A stretch of 64,000 nucleotides of DNA, taken from NCBI GenBank assembly GCA_041908445.1, contig JAYRFK010000065.1:1-64000 (forward strand), read 5' to 3'. How positions within the stretch are numbered: the stretch's first letter is position 1; each line of letters begins with the position of its first letter. Below, in pieces: positions 17,190 through 24,836 of this stretch. The notes under the pieces are model-generated. The model was not told where the DNA came from. It searched no databases and was given only the letters and a program-made list of their open reading frames with translations. Made by a program: the position numbers and the translations under genes. This DNA comes from JAEUJM01 sp041908445. Its GTDB lineage: Bacteria > Actinomycetota > Acidimicrobiia > Acidimicrobiales > DATDAH01.

Positions 17190-17726
17190 GTGAGCGCGCA
17201 GCTGATGATCCGGCCGCCCCGGCCGGCGGAGCTCAAGGCCGTGCAGGACGTCGAGGTCGCGGCGGGCCGTCTGTTCACGGCCGTGGGCATGGACCTGGTG
17301 GCCCAGCATGACCCCTTCACCCTCTTCGAGCTCCAGGGCTTCCTCGACCGCGGCGCCTTCTGGGTGGCCACGCCCGTCGGCGGCGACCCCGTCGCCTACC
17401 TGCTCGTCGAGGAGGTCGACGGCTGCGCCCACATCGAGCAGGTGTCGGTGCACCCCGACCACGCCCGCCAAGGCGTCGGCGCCCGCCTCATCGACACCGC
17501 GGAGGGCTGGGCCGCGGCCCGCAGCCTGCCGGCGCTGACGCTGACCACGTTCTCCGAGGTGGCGTGGAACCGGCCCTACTACGAGCGTCTCGGCTTCCGG
17601 GTGCTCGCTGACGACGAGATCACGCCGGGCCTGGCCGCCATCCGCACCTACGAGGACGACATCGGCCTCGACGCCTGGCCGCGGGTCTGCATGCGCCGCG
17701 ACGTCGGCGCCCCTCGCCCCGGCTGA
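17190..17726 (+). CDS. GNAT family N-acetyltransferase
   Basis: 178 residues. Acetyl-CoA-binding motif A is visible as VHPDHARQGVGARLIDTA, with the preceding beta-strand IEQVSV and the terminal NRPYYERLGFRVL. Transfers an acyl group from CoA to an amine of an unknown acceptor. GTG start 13 bases after the acyl-CoA synthetase, probably the same transcript. A palindromic element follows 15 bases after its stop. Confidence 0.88.
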   Translation: MSAQLMIRPPRPAELKAVQDVEVAAGRLFTAVGMDLVAQHDPFTLFELQGFLDRGAFWVATPVGGDPVAYLLVEEVDGCAHIEQVSVHPDHARQGVGARLIDTAEGWAAARSLPALTLTTFSEVAWNRPYYERLGFRVLADDEITPGLAAIRTYEDDIGLDAWPRVCMRRDVGAPRPG

Positions 17727-17741
17727 GCGCCTCGGGTGTGC

Positions 17742-17792
17742 CGTTCTGGCGTCCCCTGTGCCCGCCCGCCAGGCGGGAGCGACGCCAGAACG
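17742..17792. repeat. Palindromic 3'-end element, copy B
   Basis: 51 bp with the same perfect 12-base arms as copy A: CGTTCTGGCGTC (17742-17753) and GACGCCAGAACG (17781-17792). The inner dyad is different (CCCGCC-A-GGCGGG, 17765-17777). Lies between the GNAT stop at 17726 and the convergent pirin stop at 17850. Confidence 0.8.
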
Positions 17793-17849
17793 GGGGGTGT
17801 GACCCGACGCCGCCGCCGTTACCGGCGATCGGACGGGTGCGGCGGCTCG

Positions 17850-18869
17850 TCAGGCCGGGGCGGTCTCGGTACTGCCGTCGGGGTAGCGGGCGAAGCGCTC
17901 CTGGTCGCGGGCGTGGACGGGGTCGTCCGCCGGCCAGGGCCAGCCGCCGAAGCCGGTGCGCTGGTAGTCGATCATCGCCTGGCGGATGCCGGCCTCGTCG
18001 TTCATCACGAAAGGCCCGTACTGGGCGACGGGCTCGGCGATGGGCCGGCCCTGGAGCACCATGATCTCGGCCCCGCCGGCGCCGGCGGTGAGCGTCACGG
18101 CCAGGTCGGCGTCGAGGACGGCGCCGGTGGCCCCCTCGAGGGCCACCCCGTCCACGACGAGCTCGTCGCCCTCGTAGAAGTAGAGGACCCGGGCGGTCTC
18201 GGGACCGGCGGTGGGGAGCGTCCAGGTGGCGCCGGCGTCCATCGAGACATGCCAGATGCCGACGTCGGCCTCGGGGCGCGACGCCCACGAGCTCGGCGGC
18301 GGGGCGGGCGGCCGGTGCCCGTCCACCTCGCCGGCGATGACGGTGATGCGCGTGTGCCCACCGGCGTCGTCCACGTGGTCGAGGTGGGGGACGTCGGCGT
18401 CCCACATCATCGAGAAGCAGGGCTCGGCCATCTTGTCCTCGGCCGGAAGGTTCAACCAGATCTGGAACAGCTCGAGCGGGTTCGGCTCGTCGCGCTCGAC
18501 CAGCGGGAACATCTCGCAGTGGACGATGCCGGCACCGGCGGTGATCCACTGGGTGTCGCCCCGACCGAAGCGGGCGGTGGCGCCGAGCGAGTCCGAGTGG
18601 TCGATCAGGCCCTTGCGCACGAAGGTCACGGTCTCGAAGCCGCGGTGGGGGTGCTGGGGGAAGCCGGGCACGTGGCTGCCGTGGTACATGTTCCAGCCGT
18701 CCACGCCGGCGAAGTCGGCGCCGATCTCCCGGCCGGCCAGCGACGCCCGGGGGCCCATGGCGTCGTCGCCCTCGGGGTAGCGGTCGTGGTGGTGCGCGCA
18801 GAAGAGGAACGGGTCGAGGGTCGGCCAGTGCATCCCCAGGGGCACCGTCTGGAGGATCGCGTCGCTCAT
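17850..18869 (-). CDS. Pirin family protein
   Basis: 339 residues. Bicupin with the pirin metal site: GFPQHPHRGFETVTF (two His), then HSDS, and the distal GAGIVHCEMFP (His plus Glu). Bacterial pirins bind Fe or Mn; some act as quercetinases, others as redox regulators. The ATG at 18869 is chosen because the pirin core follows and TAGCCT (18877-18882) lies seven bases upstream; the frame extends upstream without similarity. Divergent from an LLM oxidoreductase across 99 bp. Confidence 0.9.
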   Translation of the reverse strand: MSDAILQTVPLGMHWPTLDPFLFCAHHHDRYPEGDDAMGPRASLAGREIGADFAGVDGWNMYHGSHVPGFPQHPHRGFETVTFVRKGLIDHSDSLGATARFGRGDTQWITAGAGIVHCEMFPLVERDEPNPLELFQIWLNLPAEDKMAEPCFSMMWDADVPHLDHVDDAGGHTRITVIAGEVDGHRPPAPPPSSWASRPEADVGIWHVSMDAGATWTLPTAGPETARVLYFYEGDELVVDGVALEGATGAVLDADLAVTLTAGAGGAEIMVLQGRPIAEPVAQYGPFVMNDEAGIRQAMIDYQRTGFGGWPWPADDPVHARDQERFARYPDGSTETAPA

Positions 18870-18968
18870 GGCTCCCAGGCTAGGTCCGTGCGCGCGCAAA
18901 CGACGCGGGTGTCGCCGCCGGCGTGACCGGTCGACGCGGGACGGCGTGCCCGCGGCCAAGATGGCGGG

Positions 18969-19838
18969 GTGCGGCTCGGCCTCGTCACCCCCGTGGTCAC
19001 CCTGCTGCCCAAGGCCCACGCCCGGTGGGAGCGCGAGGCGGGATGGGACGACGTCGTGGCCATCGCGCGGGCGGCCGACCGGCTCGGCTACGACCACCTC
19101 ACCTGCTCCGAGCACGTGGCCATCCCGACCGAGGTCGCGGCGGCGCGCGGCGGGCGGTACTTCGACCCGCTCGCGACGCTCGGCTACCTCGCCGCCGAGA
19201 CCGAGCGGATCCGCCTCGCCACCTACGTCCTCGTGCTCGGCTACCACCACCCCCTCGAGGTGGCCAAGCGCTACGGCACCCTCGACCTCGTGTCCGGCGG
19301 GCGGGTGGTCCTCGGCGTGGGCGTCGGGTCGCTCGAGGAGGAGTTCGACCTGTTGGGCGCCTCGTTCGCCGACCGGGGTGAGCGGGCCGACGAGTCCTTG
19401 GCGGCCATCCGGGCTGCGTGGGGCCGCGCCGCGCCGACCTTCCACGGCCCGCGCCTGCGGTACGAGGGCGTCGTCGTCGACCCGCCGGCACCCCGCACCG
19501 CGGTGCCGATCTGGGTCGGTGGGCGCACCGAGCGCTCGCTGCGCCGGGCCCTCGCCCTCGGCGACGGCTGGGCCCCGTTCGCGGTCGAGCCGCCCGAGGT
19601 GGCCGCGCTGCTCGCCCACCACGAGGCGCTCGGCCGCGACGGCTTCGACGTCGTCCTCCAGCCGGTGCCGCCCCTCGACCCGATCGAGCGGCCCGAGGAG
19701 AGCGCCGAGGCCCTGGGCCGGCTGGCCGACGCCGGCGCCACCATCGTGAGCGTGCGGGTGATGCACCACTCGCGGGCGCACTACGTCGAGCAGCTCGAGG
19801 CGGCCATGGGCCTGCCCGGCGTGGAGCCCCTGCGGTGA
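18969..19838 (+). CDS. LLM-class F420-dependent oxidoreductase
   Basis: 289 residues. TIM-barrel luciferase-like monooxygenase family: GYDHLTCSEHVAIP, LATYVLVLGYHHPLEVAKRYGTLDLVSGGRVVLGVGVGSLEEEFDLLG and PIWVGGRTERSLRRAL. In actinobacteria this branch generally uses coenzyme F420 rather than FMN for hydride transfer; the substrate is unknown. GTG start with CAAGAT (18957-18962) six bases upstream, a leaderless arrangement. Overlaps the next gene by four bases. Confidence 0.87.
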   Translation: MRLGLVTPVVTLLPKAHARWEREAGWDDVVAIARAADRLGYDHLTCSEHVAIPTEVAAARGGRYFDPLATLGYLAAETERIRLATYVLVLGYHHPLEVAKRYGTLDLVSGGRVVLGVGVGSLEEEFDLLGASFADRGERADESLAAIRAAWGRAAPTFHGPRLRYEGVVVDPPAPRTAVPIWVGGRTERSLRRALALGDGWAPFAVEPPEVAALLAHHEALGRDGFDVVLQPVPPLDPIERPEESAEALGRLADAGATIVSVRVMHHSRAHYVEQLEAAMGLPGVEPLR

Positions 19839-20578
19839 GCGGGCCGCTGCCGGACACGATGGGGGCCCCGCTGCGGCCGGCGGCCGGCTTCGTGTCGTTC
19901 ACCGAGGTCGAGCCCGGGGCCCACCGCTCGTACAACGAGTGGCACCTCTTCGACCACCTGCCCGAGCAGTACGTCCTGCCCGGGATCGTGGGAGGGCAGC
20001 GCTGGGTGCGAACGCCAGCGCTGGCTGCGTCCGCCGGGTCGACGGCGACGCCACCGCTCGACCGTGTCCACTACGTGACGCTGTACCTGCTGGCGGCGCC
20101 CCTCGACGTCACCCTCACCGACTTCTTCCACCACGGCATCGCCCTGGCCAAGGCCGGCCGCTTCCACCAGCAGCGCACGTCGCACCTCGCCGGCGCGCTG
20201 CGGGTCGAGTCGGCGCACGCCGCGCCCGCCGCCGCGGTGCAGCCGGGGGCGGTGCCGTTCCGCCCCGGCACCGGCGTGCACCTGCGCCTCGAGGACGCAG
20301 GCGCGGGCCCTGCTCCCGCCGAGCTCATCGACGCGGCGCTCGCAGTCCCCGGGGTGGCCGGCGTGTGGACGTTCGCCGGCGCCGTCCCCGACGACGGCCC
20401 CACGTTCGGCCTCCGCCTCATCTGCGCCTGGCTCGATGGCCCGCTCCCCGAGGTCGAGGCGGCGCTGGCCGCGGCCCTCCCGTCCCCGGCCGCGGGCGGT
20501 GGTGAGGCCGGCGGCCCGGCGTTCGCCGGCACCCTCGCCACCATCGACCCCCACGCCCCTTTCGACTGGTTCGACTGA
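19835..20578 (+). CDS. Unknown protein coupled to an LLM oxidoreductase
   Basis: 247 residues. I do not recognise a family. The N-terminal part (FVSFTEVEPGAHRSYNEWHLFDHLPEQYVLPGIVGGQRW) has the look of a dimeric alpha/beta-barrel (EthD or Dabb-like), where a Tyr-Asn-x-Trp-His pattern often lines the pocket, and a second similar unit may cover about 135-215. The GTG overlaps the LLM stop by four bases, so the two are translationally coupled and may act on the same substrate. No signal peptide or membrane segment. Confidence 0.65.
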   Translation: MSGPLPDTMGAPLRPAAGFVSFTEVEPGAHRSYNEWHLFDHLPEQYVLPGIVGGQRWVRTPALAASAGSTATPPLDRVHYVTLYLLAAPLDVTLTDFFHHGIALAKAGRFHQQRTSHLAGALRVESAHAAPAAAVQPGAVPFRPGTGVHLRLEDAGAGPAPAELIDAALAVPGVAGVWTFAGAVPDDGPTFGLRLICAWLDGPLPEVEAALAAALPSPAAGGGEAGGPAFAGTLATIDPHAPFDWFD

Positions 20579-20606
20579 CCGCACGGCTCGCCCCACCCAC
20601 AACGCT

Positions 20607-20658
20607 CGTTCTGGGTACACGCTCGAGGCGCCCGTGACGCAGCCGTGGTCCCGGAACG
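20607..20658. repeat. Palindromic 3'-end element, copy C (first of a triplet)
   Basis: 52 bp: CGTTCTGGGTACAC at the left edge and GTGGTCCCGGAACG at the right (one change from the usual CCAGAACG). It starts 28 bases after the preceding stop. A poly-C run separates it from the next copy. Confidence 0.8.
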
Positions 20659-20706
20659 GATCGGGCGGTGCGGCCACCCCCCCCCCCGGTGGGCTTCGAC
20701 GACGCT

Positions 20707-20758
20707 CGTTCTGGGTACACGCCCGAGGCACTGGTGACGCAGAGGTGGTCCCAGAACG
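20707..20758. repeat. Palindromic 3'-end element, copy D (second of a triplet)
   Basis: 52 bp with edges CGTTCTGGGTACAC and GTGGTCCCAGAACG. The interior differs from copy C at several bases while length and edges are kept. Confidence 0.8.
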
Positions 20759-20768
20759 CAGTGGGCGT

Positions 20769-20820
20769 CGTTCTGGGTACACGCCCGAGGCGCCCGTGAC
20801 GCAGGGGTGGTCCCAGAATG
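20769..20820. repeat. Palindromic 3'-end element, copy E (third of a triplet)
   Basis: 52 bp, 10 bases after copy D, so a 62-base period as in the 49.8 kb triplet. Right edge is CCAGAATG, a C-to-T change. The 345 bp between genes at 20578 and 20924 contains only these copies and the promoter/ribosome site of the next gene (TAGCGT at 20862-20867). Confidence 0.8.
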
Positions 20821-20923
20821 GATCGGGCGTGGCCGGCGGCGCCGGCGGCGGGATCGCCCGGTAGCGTCGGCGGCACCGACGGCAGTGGCGCCGAGCCCGA
20901 CCGGGCGGCGCAGAGGGGGCACC

Positions 20924-21841
20924 ATGCGCATCACCATCAACGCATCCGGCCAGATCCTGTTCGGCACGCCCATCGACGGGCTCATCGAGCACGCCCGCAC
21001 CGCCGAGGCGGACGGGTTCGACGGGTGGTGGATCAACCAGCTGAGCGGCACCGACGCCATGACCGTGCTGGCCCTCGTCGGCCACGCCACCGAGCGCATC
21101 GAGCTCGGCACCGCCGTCATCCCCACGTGGGGCCACTCGCCCGACGTGCTCGCCGGCCAGACCCTCACCGCCCAGAACGCCTCGGGCAACCGCATCGCTC
21201 TCGGCATCGGCCTCGCCCACGAGCCCAGCGTCCTGGCCAAGTACCACGTGCCCTTCGAACGGCCCGTGCGCCACATGCGGGAGTACCTGGACGTGCTCCT
21301 GCCGCTGCTGCACGATCGCACGGTCGACGCCCACGGGGAGATCTGGTCGTGCACCACCGACTTCGTGGTGCCGCCGAGCGAGGCGCCGCCGGTGATCGTG
21401 GCCGCCCTCGGCCCCCAGATGCTGAAGCTGGCGGCGCATCGGGTGGAGGGCACCATCCTCTGGCTTGTGGGCCCCCGCACCGTGGCCGACCACATCGCCC
21501 CGACCATCAACGCCGCGGCGGCGGACGCCGGCCGGCCGGCACCGCGGATCATCGCCAGCCTCCCGGTCTGCGTCACCGACGACCCCGAGGGCGTCCGGGG
21601 GACCGTGGCCATGATGCTGGCGGGCTACAACGACCTGCCGTCCTACCGGGCCATGCTCGATCGGGAGGGGGCCGCCGGCCCGGCCGACGTGGCCATCATC
21701 GGCGACGAGGACGAGGTCGCCGCCGGCCTGGCCGCCTTCGCGGACGCCGGCGCCACCGAGTTCGCTGCGGTCGAGTTCACCCTGAACGACGCCGACGCCA
21801 CCCGCACCCGTGCCCTGCTGAAGGACCTCGCCGCCCGCTGA
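20924..21841 (+). CDS. LLM-class F420-dependent oxidoreductase (TIGR03564-like)
   Basis: 305 residues. Luciferase-like barrel with MRITINASG at the N terminus, ELGTAVIPTWGHSPDVLAGQTLTAQNASGNRIALGIG and a C-terminal GATEFAAVEF strand. It looks like the actinobacterial F420 subfamily annotated TIGR03564, of unknown substrate. A ribosome site (AGAGGGGG) and a leader of about 50 bases distinguish it from the leaderless genes around it. Downstream of the triplet of palindromes, which would insulate it from the previous operon. Confidence 0.85.
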   Translation: MRITINASGQILFGTPIDGLIEHARTAEADGFDGWWINQLSGTDAMTVLALVGHATERIELGTAVIPTWGHSPDVLAGQTLTAQNASGNRIALGIGLAHEPSVLAKYHVPFERPVRHMREYLDVLLPLLHDRTVDAHGEIWSCTTDFVVPPSEAPPVIVAALGPQMLKLAAHRVEGTILWLVGPRTVADHIAPTINAAAADAGRPAPRIIASLPVCVTDDPEGVRGTVAMMLAGYNDLPSYRAMLDREGAAGPADVAIIGDEDEVAAGLAAFADAGATEFAAVEFTLNDADATRTRALLKDLAAR

Positions 21842-21951
21842 TCGGCGCACCGGCCCGGGGATCCCCCGGGGTCGGCGTCGCCGGGTCGGCACCCGCCGCA
21901 CCCGGCCGGCCGACGCGCCCGGGCGCCGACACCACGGCGCGAGGACGGTCC

Positions 21952-21982
21952 TTGACCTCGAGTGCACTCGAGGTCTTAGGGT
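21952..21982 (+). promoter_or_regulatory. SoxR box in a MerR-type promoter
   Basis: TTGACC (-35, 21952-21957) and TAGGGT (-10, 21977-21982) are separated by 19 bases, the over-long spacer typical of MerR-family promoters. A perfect 22-bp palindrome (21954-21975; half-site GACCTCGAGTG) fills the spacer. Its core CCTCGAGTGCACTCGAGG matches the known SoxR box CCTCAAGT-n-ACTTGAGG with only central changes. The start codon at 21991 is eight bases past the -10, so the transcript is leaderless. The SoxR gene is at 34832-35293. Confidence 0.82.
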
Positions 21983-21990
21983 GCCGCGCC

Positions 21991-23001
21991 ATGGGCACAC
22001 CGACCGGCCTCGAGTACGTCCCCTACGGCGAGCTGGGGGGCCGACCCAACGTGATCGTCGACGGGTCGGCCGCCCGCGGCACCGTGCTCTGCCTGTCGCA
22101 CTGGCCGGGGACGCCGACGCCGCCCGACCTGCAGGCCGACCTCAGCGCCGAGATGGCCTTCCGCTACCTGCGCACCTTCGACCGCCACGGTGACGCCCGC
22201 CTCGTCTCCAACAACCACGCCGATCAGGACGGCCTGGTCTCGGTCTTCACGTTGACCGACCCGGCCGAGGCGCTCGCCCACGAGGCGCTGCTGACCGACG
22301 TCGCCGCGGCGGGTGACTTCGGCACCTACCGCCTCCGGGACGCCGCTCGGGCGTCCATGGCCATCTCCGCCTACACCGACGGTGAGCGGTCACCGCTGGC
22401 GGCCGACCTGGCCACCGCCGACGACCCCACCGGGCTCCTCTACACCGAGCTGCTGCCCCGCCTCGTCGAGATGGCGACACACCCCGACCGCTACGAGGCG
22501 CTGTGGGCCGAGGAGGACGCCGCCCTCACCGCCAGCGAGAAGGCCGTCGCCGGCGACGTCGTGATCGAGGAGGTGCCCGAGCTCGACCTGGCCGTGATCT
22601 CGGTACCCGAGGTCGCCCCCGCCGCCGGGGGTCACCGCTTCGGCGGCGCGTGGGCCGACGGCCTGCACCCCATGGCCGTCCACAACGCCACCGACCGTCT
22701 CGCCCTGCTGACGATCCGGGGGCGCCGCTACGACCTCCTGTACCGCTACGAGACCTGGGTGCAGCTGCGGTCACGGCCGGCCCGAGCCCGCCGGGACCTC
22801 GCGCCCCTCGCCGCCGCGCTGACCGAGCGCGAGGCCGCCGGCGCCACCTGGGTCGCCGACCCGCCGTCGAGCCTCACCGCCGGTCTGCGCCTGGTCGACG
22901 GCGAGGCCGAGAGCTCCCTCGACCCGACCACGTTCCGGGCCCTCGTCGAGGACCACCTCCGCACCGCCCCGCCTGCCTGGGACCCCTACCCCGCCCCCTG
23001 A
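21991..23001 (+). CDS. Conserved actinobacterial protein of unknown function under a SoxR box
   Basis: 336 residues. I recognise the pattern PNVIVDGSAARGTVLCLSHW...SAEMAFRYL...VSNNHADQDGLVSVFTL from conserved actinobacterial proteins, possibly the family labelled DUF6687, but cannot verify that. The NHADQDG segment could bind metal. No signal peptide, membrane segment or recognisable cofactor motif. The SoxR-type promoter predicts induction by redox-cycling compounds; a role in handling them is an inference. A palindromic element begins three bases after the stop. Confidence 0.7.
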   Translation: MGTPTGLEYVPYGELGGRPNVIVDGSAARGTVLCLSHWPGTPTPPDLQADLSAEMAFRYLRTFDRHGDARLVSNNHADQDGLVSVFTLTDPAEALAHEALLTDVAAAGDFGTYRLRDAARASMAISAYTDGERSPLAADLATADDPTGLLYTELLPRLVEMATHPDRYEALWAEEDAALTASEKAVAGDVVIEEVPELDLAVISVPEVAPAAGGHRFGGAWADGLHPMAVHNATDRLALLTIRGRRYDLLYRYETWVQLRSRPARARRDLAPLAAALTEREAAGATWVADPPSSLTAGLRLVDGEAESSLDPTTFRALVEDHLRTAPPAWDPYPAP

Positions 23002-23004
23002 TCC

Positions 23005-23057
23005 CGTTCTGGTTACGAAAACGCGAGGTCCCACCTCGCGTTTCCGTCACCAGAACG
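23005..23057. repeat. Palindromic 3'-end element, copy F (nearly perfect 25-bp arms)
   Basis: 53 bp. Left arm 23005-23029 and right arm 23033-23057 match at 23 of 25 positions around a CCC loop, including CGTTCTGG/CCAGAACG ends and an inner AACGCGAGGT/ACCTCGCGTT. Lies between the stop at 23001 and the convergent SDR stop at 23117. The most stable hairpin of the family here. Confidence 0.85.
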
Positions 23058-23116
23058 AGGAGGACGTGGGGTCCAGGGTCGACGGTGGCGCGGGGCGGGT
23101 GCCGCGCTGCGGGTCG

Positions 23117-23896
23117 TCAGACGACGTCGGGGCGCAGGAGGGCGTCGGTGCCACCGTCCACGAACAGCACCTGGCCGTGCACGAACACGGCGTCGGGGCC
23201 GAGCAGGAACCACACCGCGCCGGCCACCTCGTCGGCGGTGCCGTTGGCCTGGACGCCGGCGGGCATGGTGGCGATGCCCTCGGCGATGACCGGGTCGGCG
23301 AGGAGACCGTCGAGCATGGGGGTCTCCATGCGCCCCGGCGCCACCGCGTTGAGGCGCACGCCCGCCGCGCCCCACTCGCCGGCCCGCCGCCGCACCGCGA
23401 ACGCCACGGCCCGCTTCGCGGTCGAGTAGGCGATGGCGGACCGGAAGGGCGTGTCGTCAGCGGCCGCCGCCCGGGACGCCGCTTCGTCGCCCGCCTCGAG
23501 GAGGGCGAGCAGGGCCTCGTCGGCGGTGCCGTCGACCGCGCCGATGCTGGAGATGACCACGGCGGCCGGCGCGTCGCCCCGCTCGAGCAGCGGGCGCAGG
23601 CCGTCGAGCACGGCGAGGGCGCCGAAGCAGTTGACGCTGACCACCACGGCGGGGTCGGGGTGCAGCGGCGAGGCGCCGGCGCAGGACACGACCCCGTCGA
23701 GCGCGTCCGTCTGCCGTGCGACCTCGGCGACCGTCGCGGCCCGGCCTGCCTCGGTGCCGAGGTCGGCCACGACGTCGACGCCCCGCCCGTCGACCACGTC
23801 GATCCCGATCACGGGGCGACCCGCGGCGACGAAGCGAGCCACCAGCGCCGCGCCGAGGCCGGACGCGCTGCCGGTGACGACGGTCGGGTTGGTCAC
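23117..23896 (-). CDS. Short-chain dehydrogenase/reductase
   Basis: 259 residues. NAD(P)-binding TGSASGLG near the N terminus, catalytic Ser in VVISSIGAV, Tyr-x3-Lys in AYSTAKRA, and the C-terminal GQVLFVDGG. Its pattern resembles 3-alpha-hydroxysteroid dehydrogenase/carbonyl reductase-like SDRs (short central region, DGVVSCAGAS). The GTG start lies 25 bases after the stop of the secreted protein gene and has no -10 in the leaderless position, so it may be expressed from that gene's promoter. Confidence 0.87.
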   Translation of the reverse strand: MTNPTVVTGSASGLGAALVARFVAAGRPVIGIDVVDGRGVDVVADLGTEAGRAATVAEVARQTDALDGVVSCAGASPLHPDPAVVVSVNCFGALAVLDGLRPLLERGDAPAAVVISSIGAVDGTADEALLALLEAGDEAASRAAAADDTPFRSAIAYSTAKRAVAFAVRRRAGEWGAAGVRLNAVAPGRMETPMLDGLLADPVIAEGIATMPAGVQANGTADEVAGAVWFLLGPDAVFVHGQVLFVDGGTDALLRPDVV

Positions 23897-23921
23897 GAGG
23901 GGACCCGGTGCCGCGGGACGG

Positions 23922-24710
23922 TCAGCCGGTGAAGGCGGGCTGCTGCTGGACGACGTCGGCGGGCTGGGTGGCCGGCGGCGCCGCGAAGACGTTGGTGATC
24001 GTCTGGGTGCAGTCGGTCGGCTCGGCGATCAGGAAGCCGCCGTCGGGCCCGGCCGCCTCGGCCTTGTTGGTGGTGCGCCCGTCGCCGCAGTCGGACAGGT
24101 CGATGGTGGCGCTCACGGCGCCGGCGTCGTCGACCTCGCTGATCGAGCAGGACTGCGGCGTGTAGGCGACGAGGTACCTGCTGCCGCCGGTGGCGGCGAA
24201 GCTGAACGACGTGTCCAGGAGGAAGTTGCCGCCGCCCTCGGTGAACTCGCTCGACGCGCTGACGCCGGCCGCCTGGTTGCAGCTGACCGTGATCGGGAAG
24301 GTGGCGTCGGCGGGGGCGTCGCCCTCGACGACCTTGTCCACGGTGACGGCGGCGAAGCTGAGCGTGAGGGTGCCCTCGACCGCTCCCTTCCCGGTCTCGC
24401 AGCTGAAGGTGGCGACGTACGCACCACCGGGCGTGCCCACCGGGAAGGTGATGGTGCCGTTGTTGTCGTCGGCTTGGTCGATCGTGGCGTCGCCGCCGGC
24501 GACGGTGACCGTGGAGCCGTCGAGGCAGGTGAAGTTGTCGATCTCGTAGACGTACTCCGCCTGGTCCGGGTTGCCGGTCGGGCTGGCCTGCACGGTCAGG
24601 GAGCCCTCGCCGGCGTCCTGGGTGGGCGCGGCCAGGGCGACGCCCGTGGCGGTCAGCGAGGCTGCGGCGAGGGCGCCGAGCGCGAGGACGAGGCGGACCG
24701 GCGGACGCAT
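23922..24710 (-). CDS. Secreted beta-domain (DUF5979-like) surface protein
   Basis: 262 residues. A signal peptide (VRLVLALGALAAASLTATGVALAAP) is followed by two beta-sandwich-like units; the second begins VTVDKVVEGDAPADATFPITVSCN, the pattern of DUF5979 domains in actinobacterial surface proteins. Paired cysteines are scattered through it (FTCLDG, FSCETG, VSCNQ, QSCSI, LSDCGDG, TDCTQ), suggesting disulphides. No LPxTG or C-terminal membrane anchor is seen, so it may be released. TAGGTT (24718-24723) lies seven bases before the ATG. Confidence 0.72.
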   Translation of the reverse strand: MRPPVRLVLALGALAAASLTATGVALAAPTQDAGEGSLTVQASPTGNPDQAEYVYEIDNFTCLDGSTVTVAGGDATIDQADDNNGTITFPVGTPGGAYVATFSCETGKGAVEGTLTLSFAAVTVDKVVEGDAPADATFPITVSCNQAAGVSASSEFTEGGGNFLLDTSFSFAATGGSRYLVAYTPQSCSISEVDDAGAVSATIDLSDCGDGRTTNKAEAAGPDGGFLIAEPTDCTQTITNVFAAPPATQPADVVQQQPAFTG

Positions 24711-24836
24711 GGGCGCGAACCTAGCCGCGCACCACGACCCGACCGGAGACCACGCGGCCGTGACCACCAGGTTGCGTAGGTCACGGGGGACCCTCGCCTC
24801 TGGCGCGCGCCGCCCCGGGCCTGCTTGCCTACCGCC

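Noticed and set aside
20676..20690. Poly-C run between palindrome copies C and D
   Set aside because: A homopolymer that is a likely replication slippage product or sequencing artefact; it lies outside any gene and I see no phase-variable reading frame.
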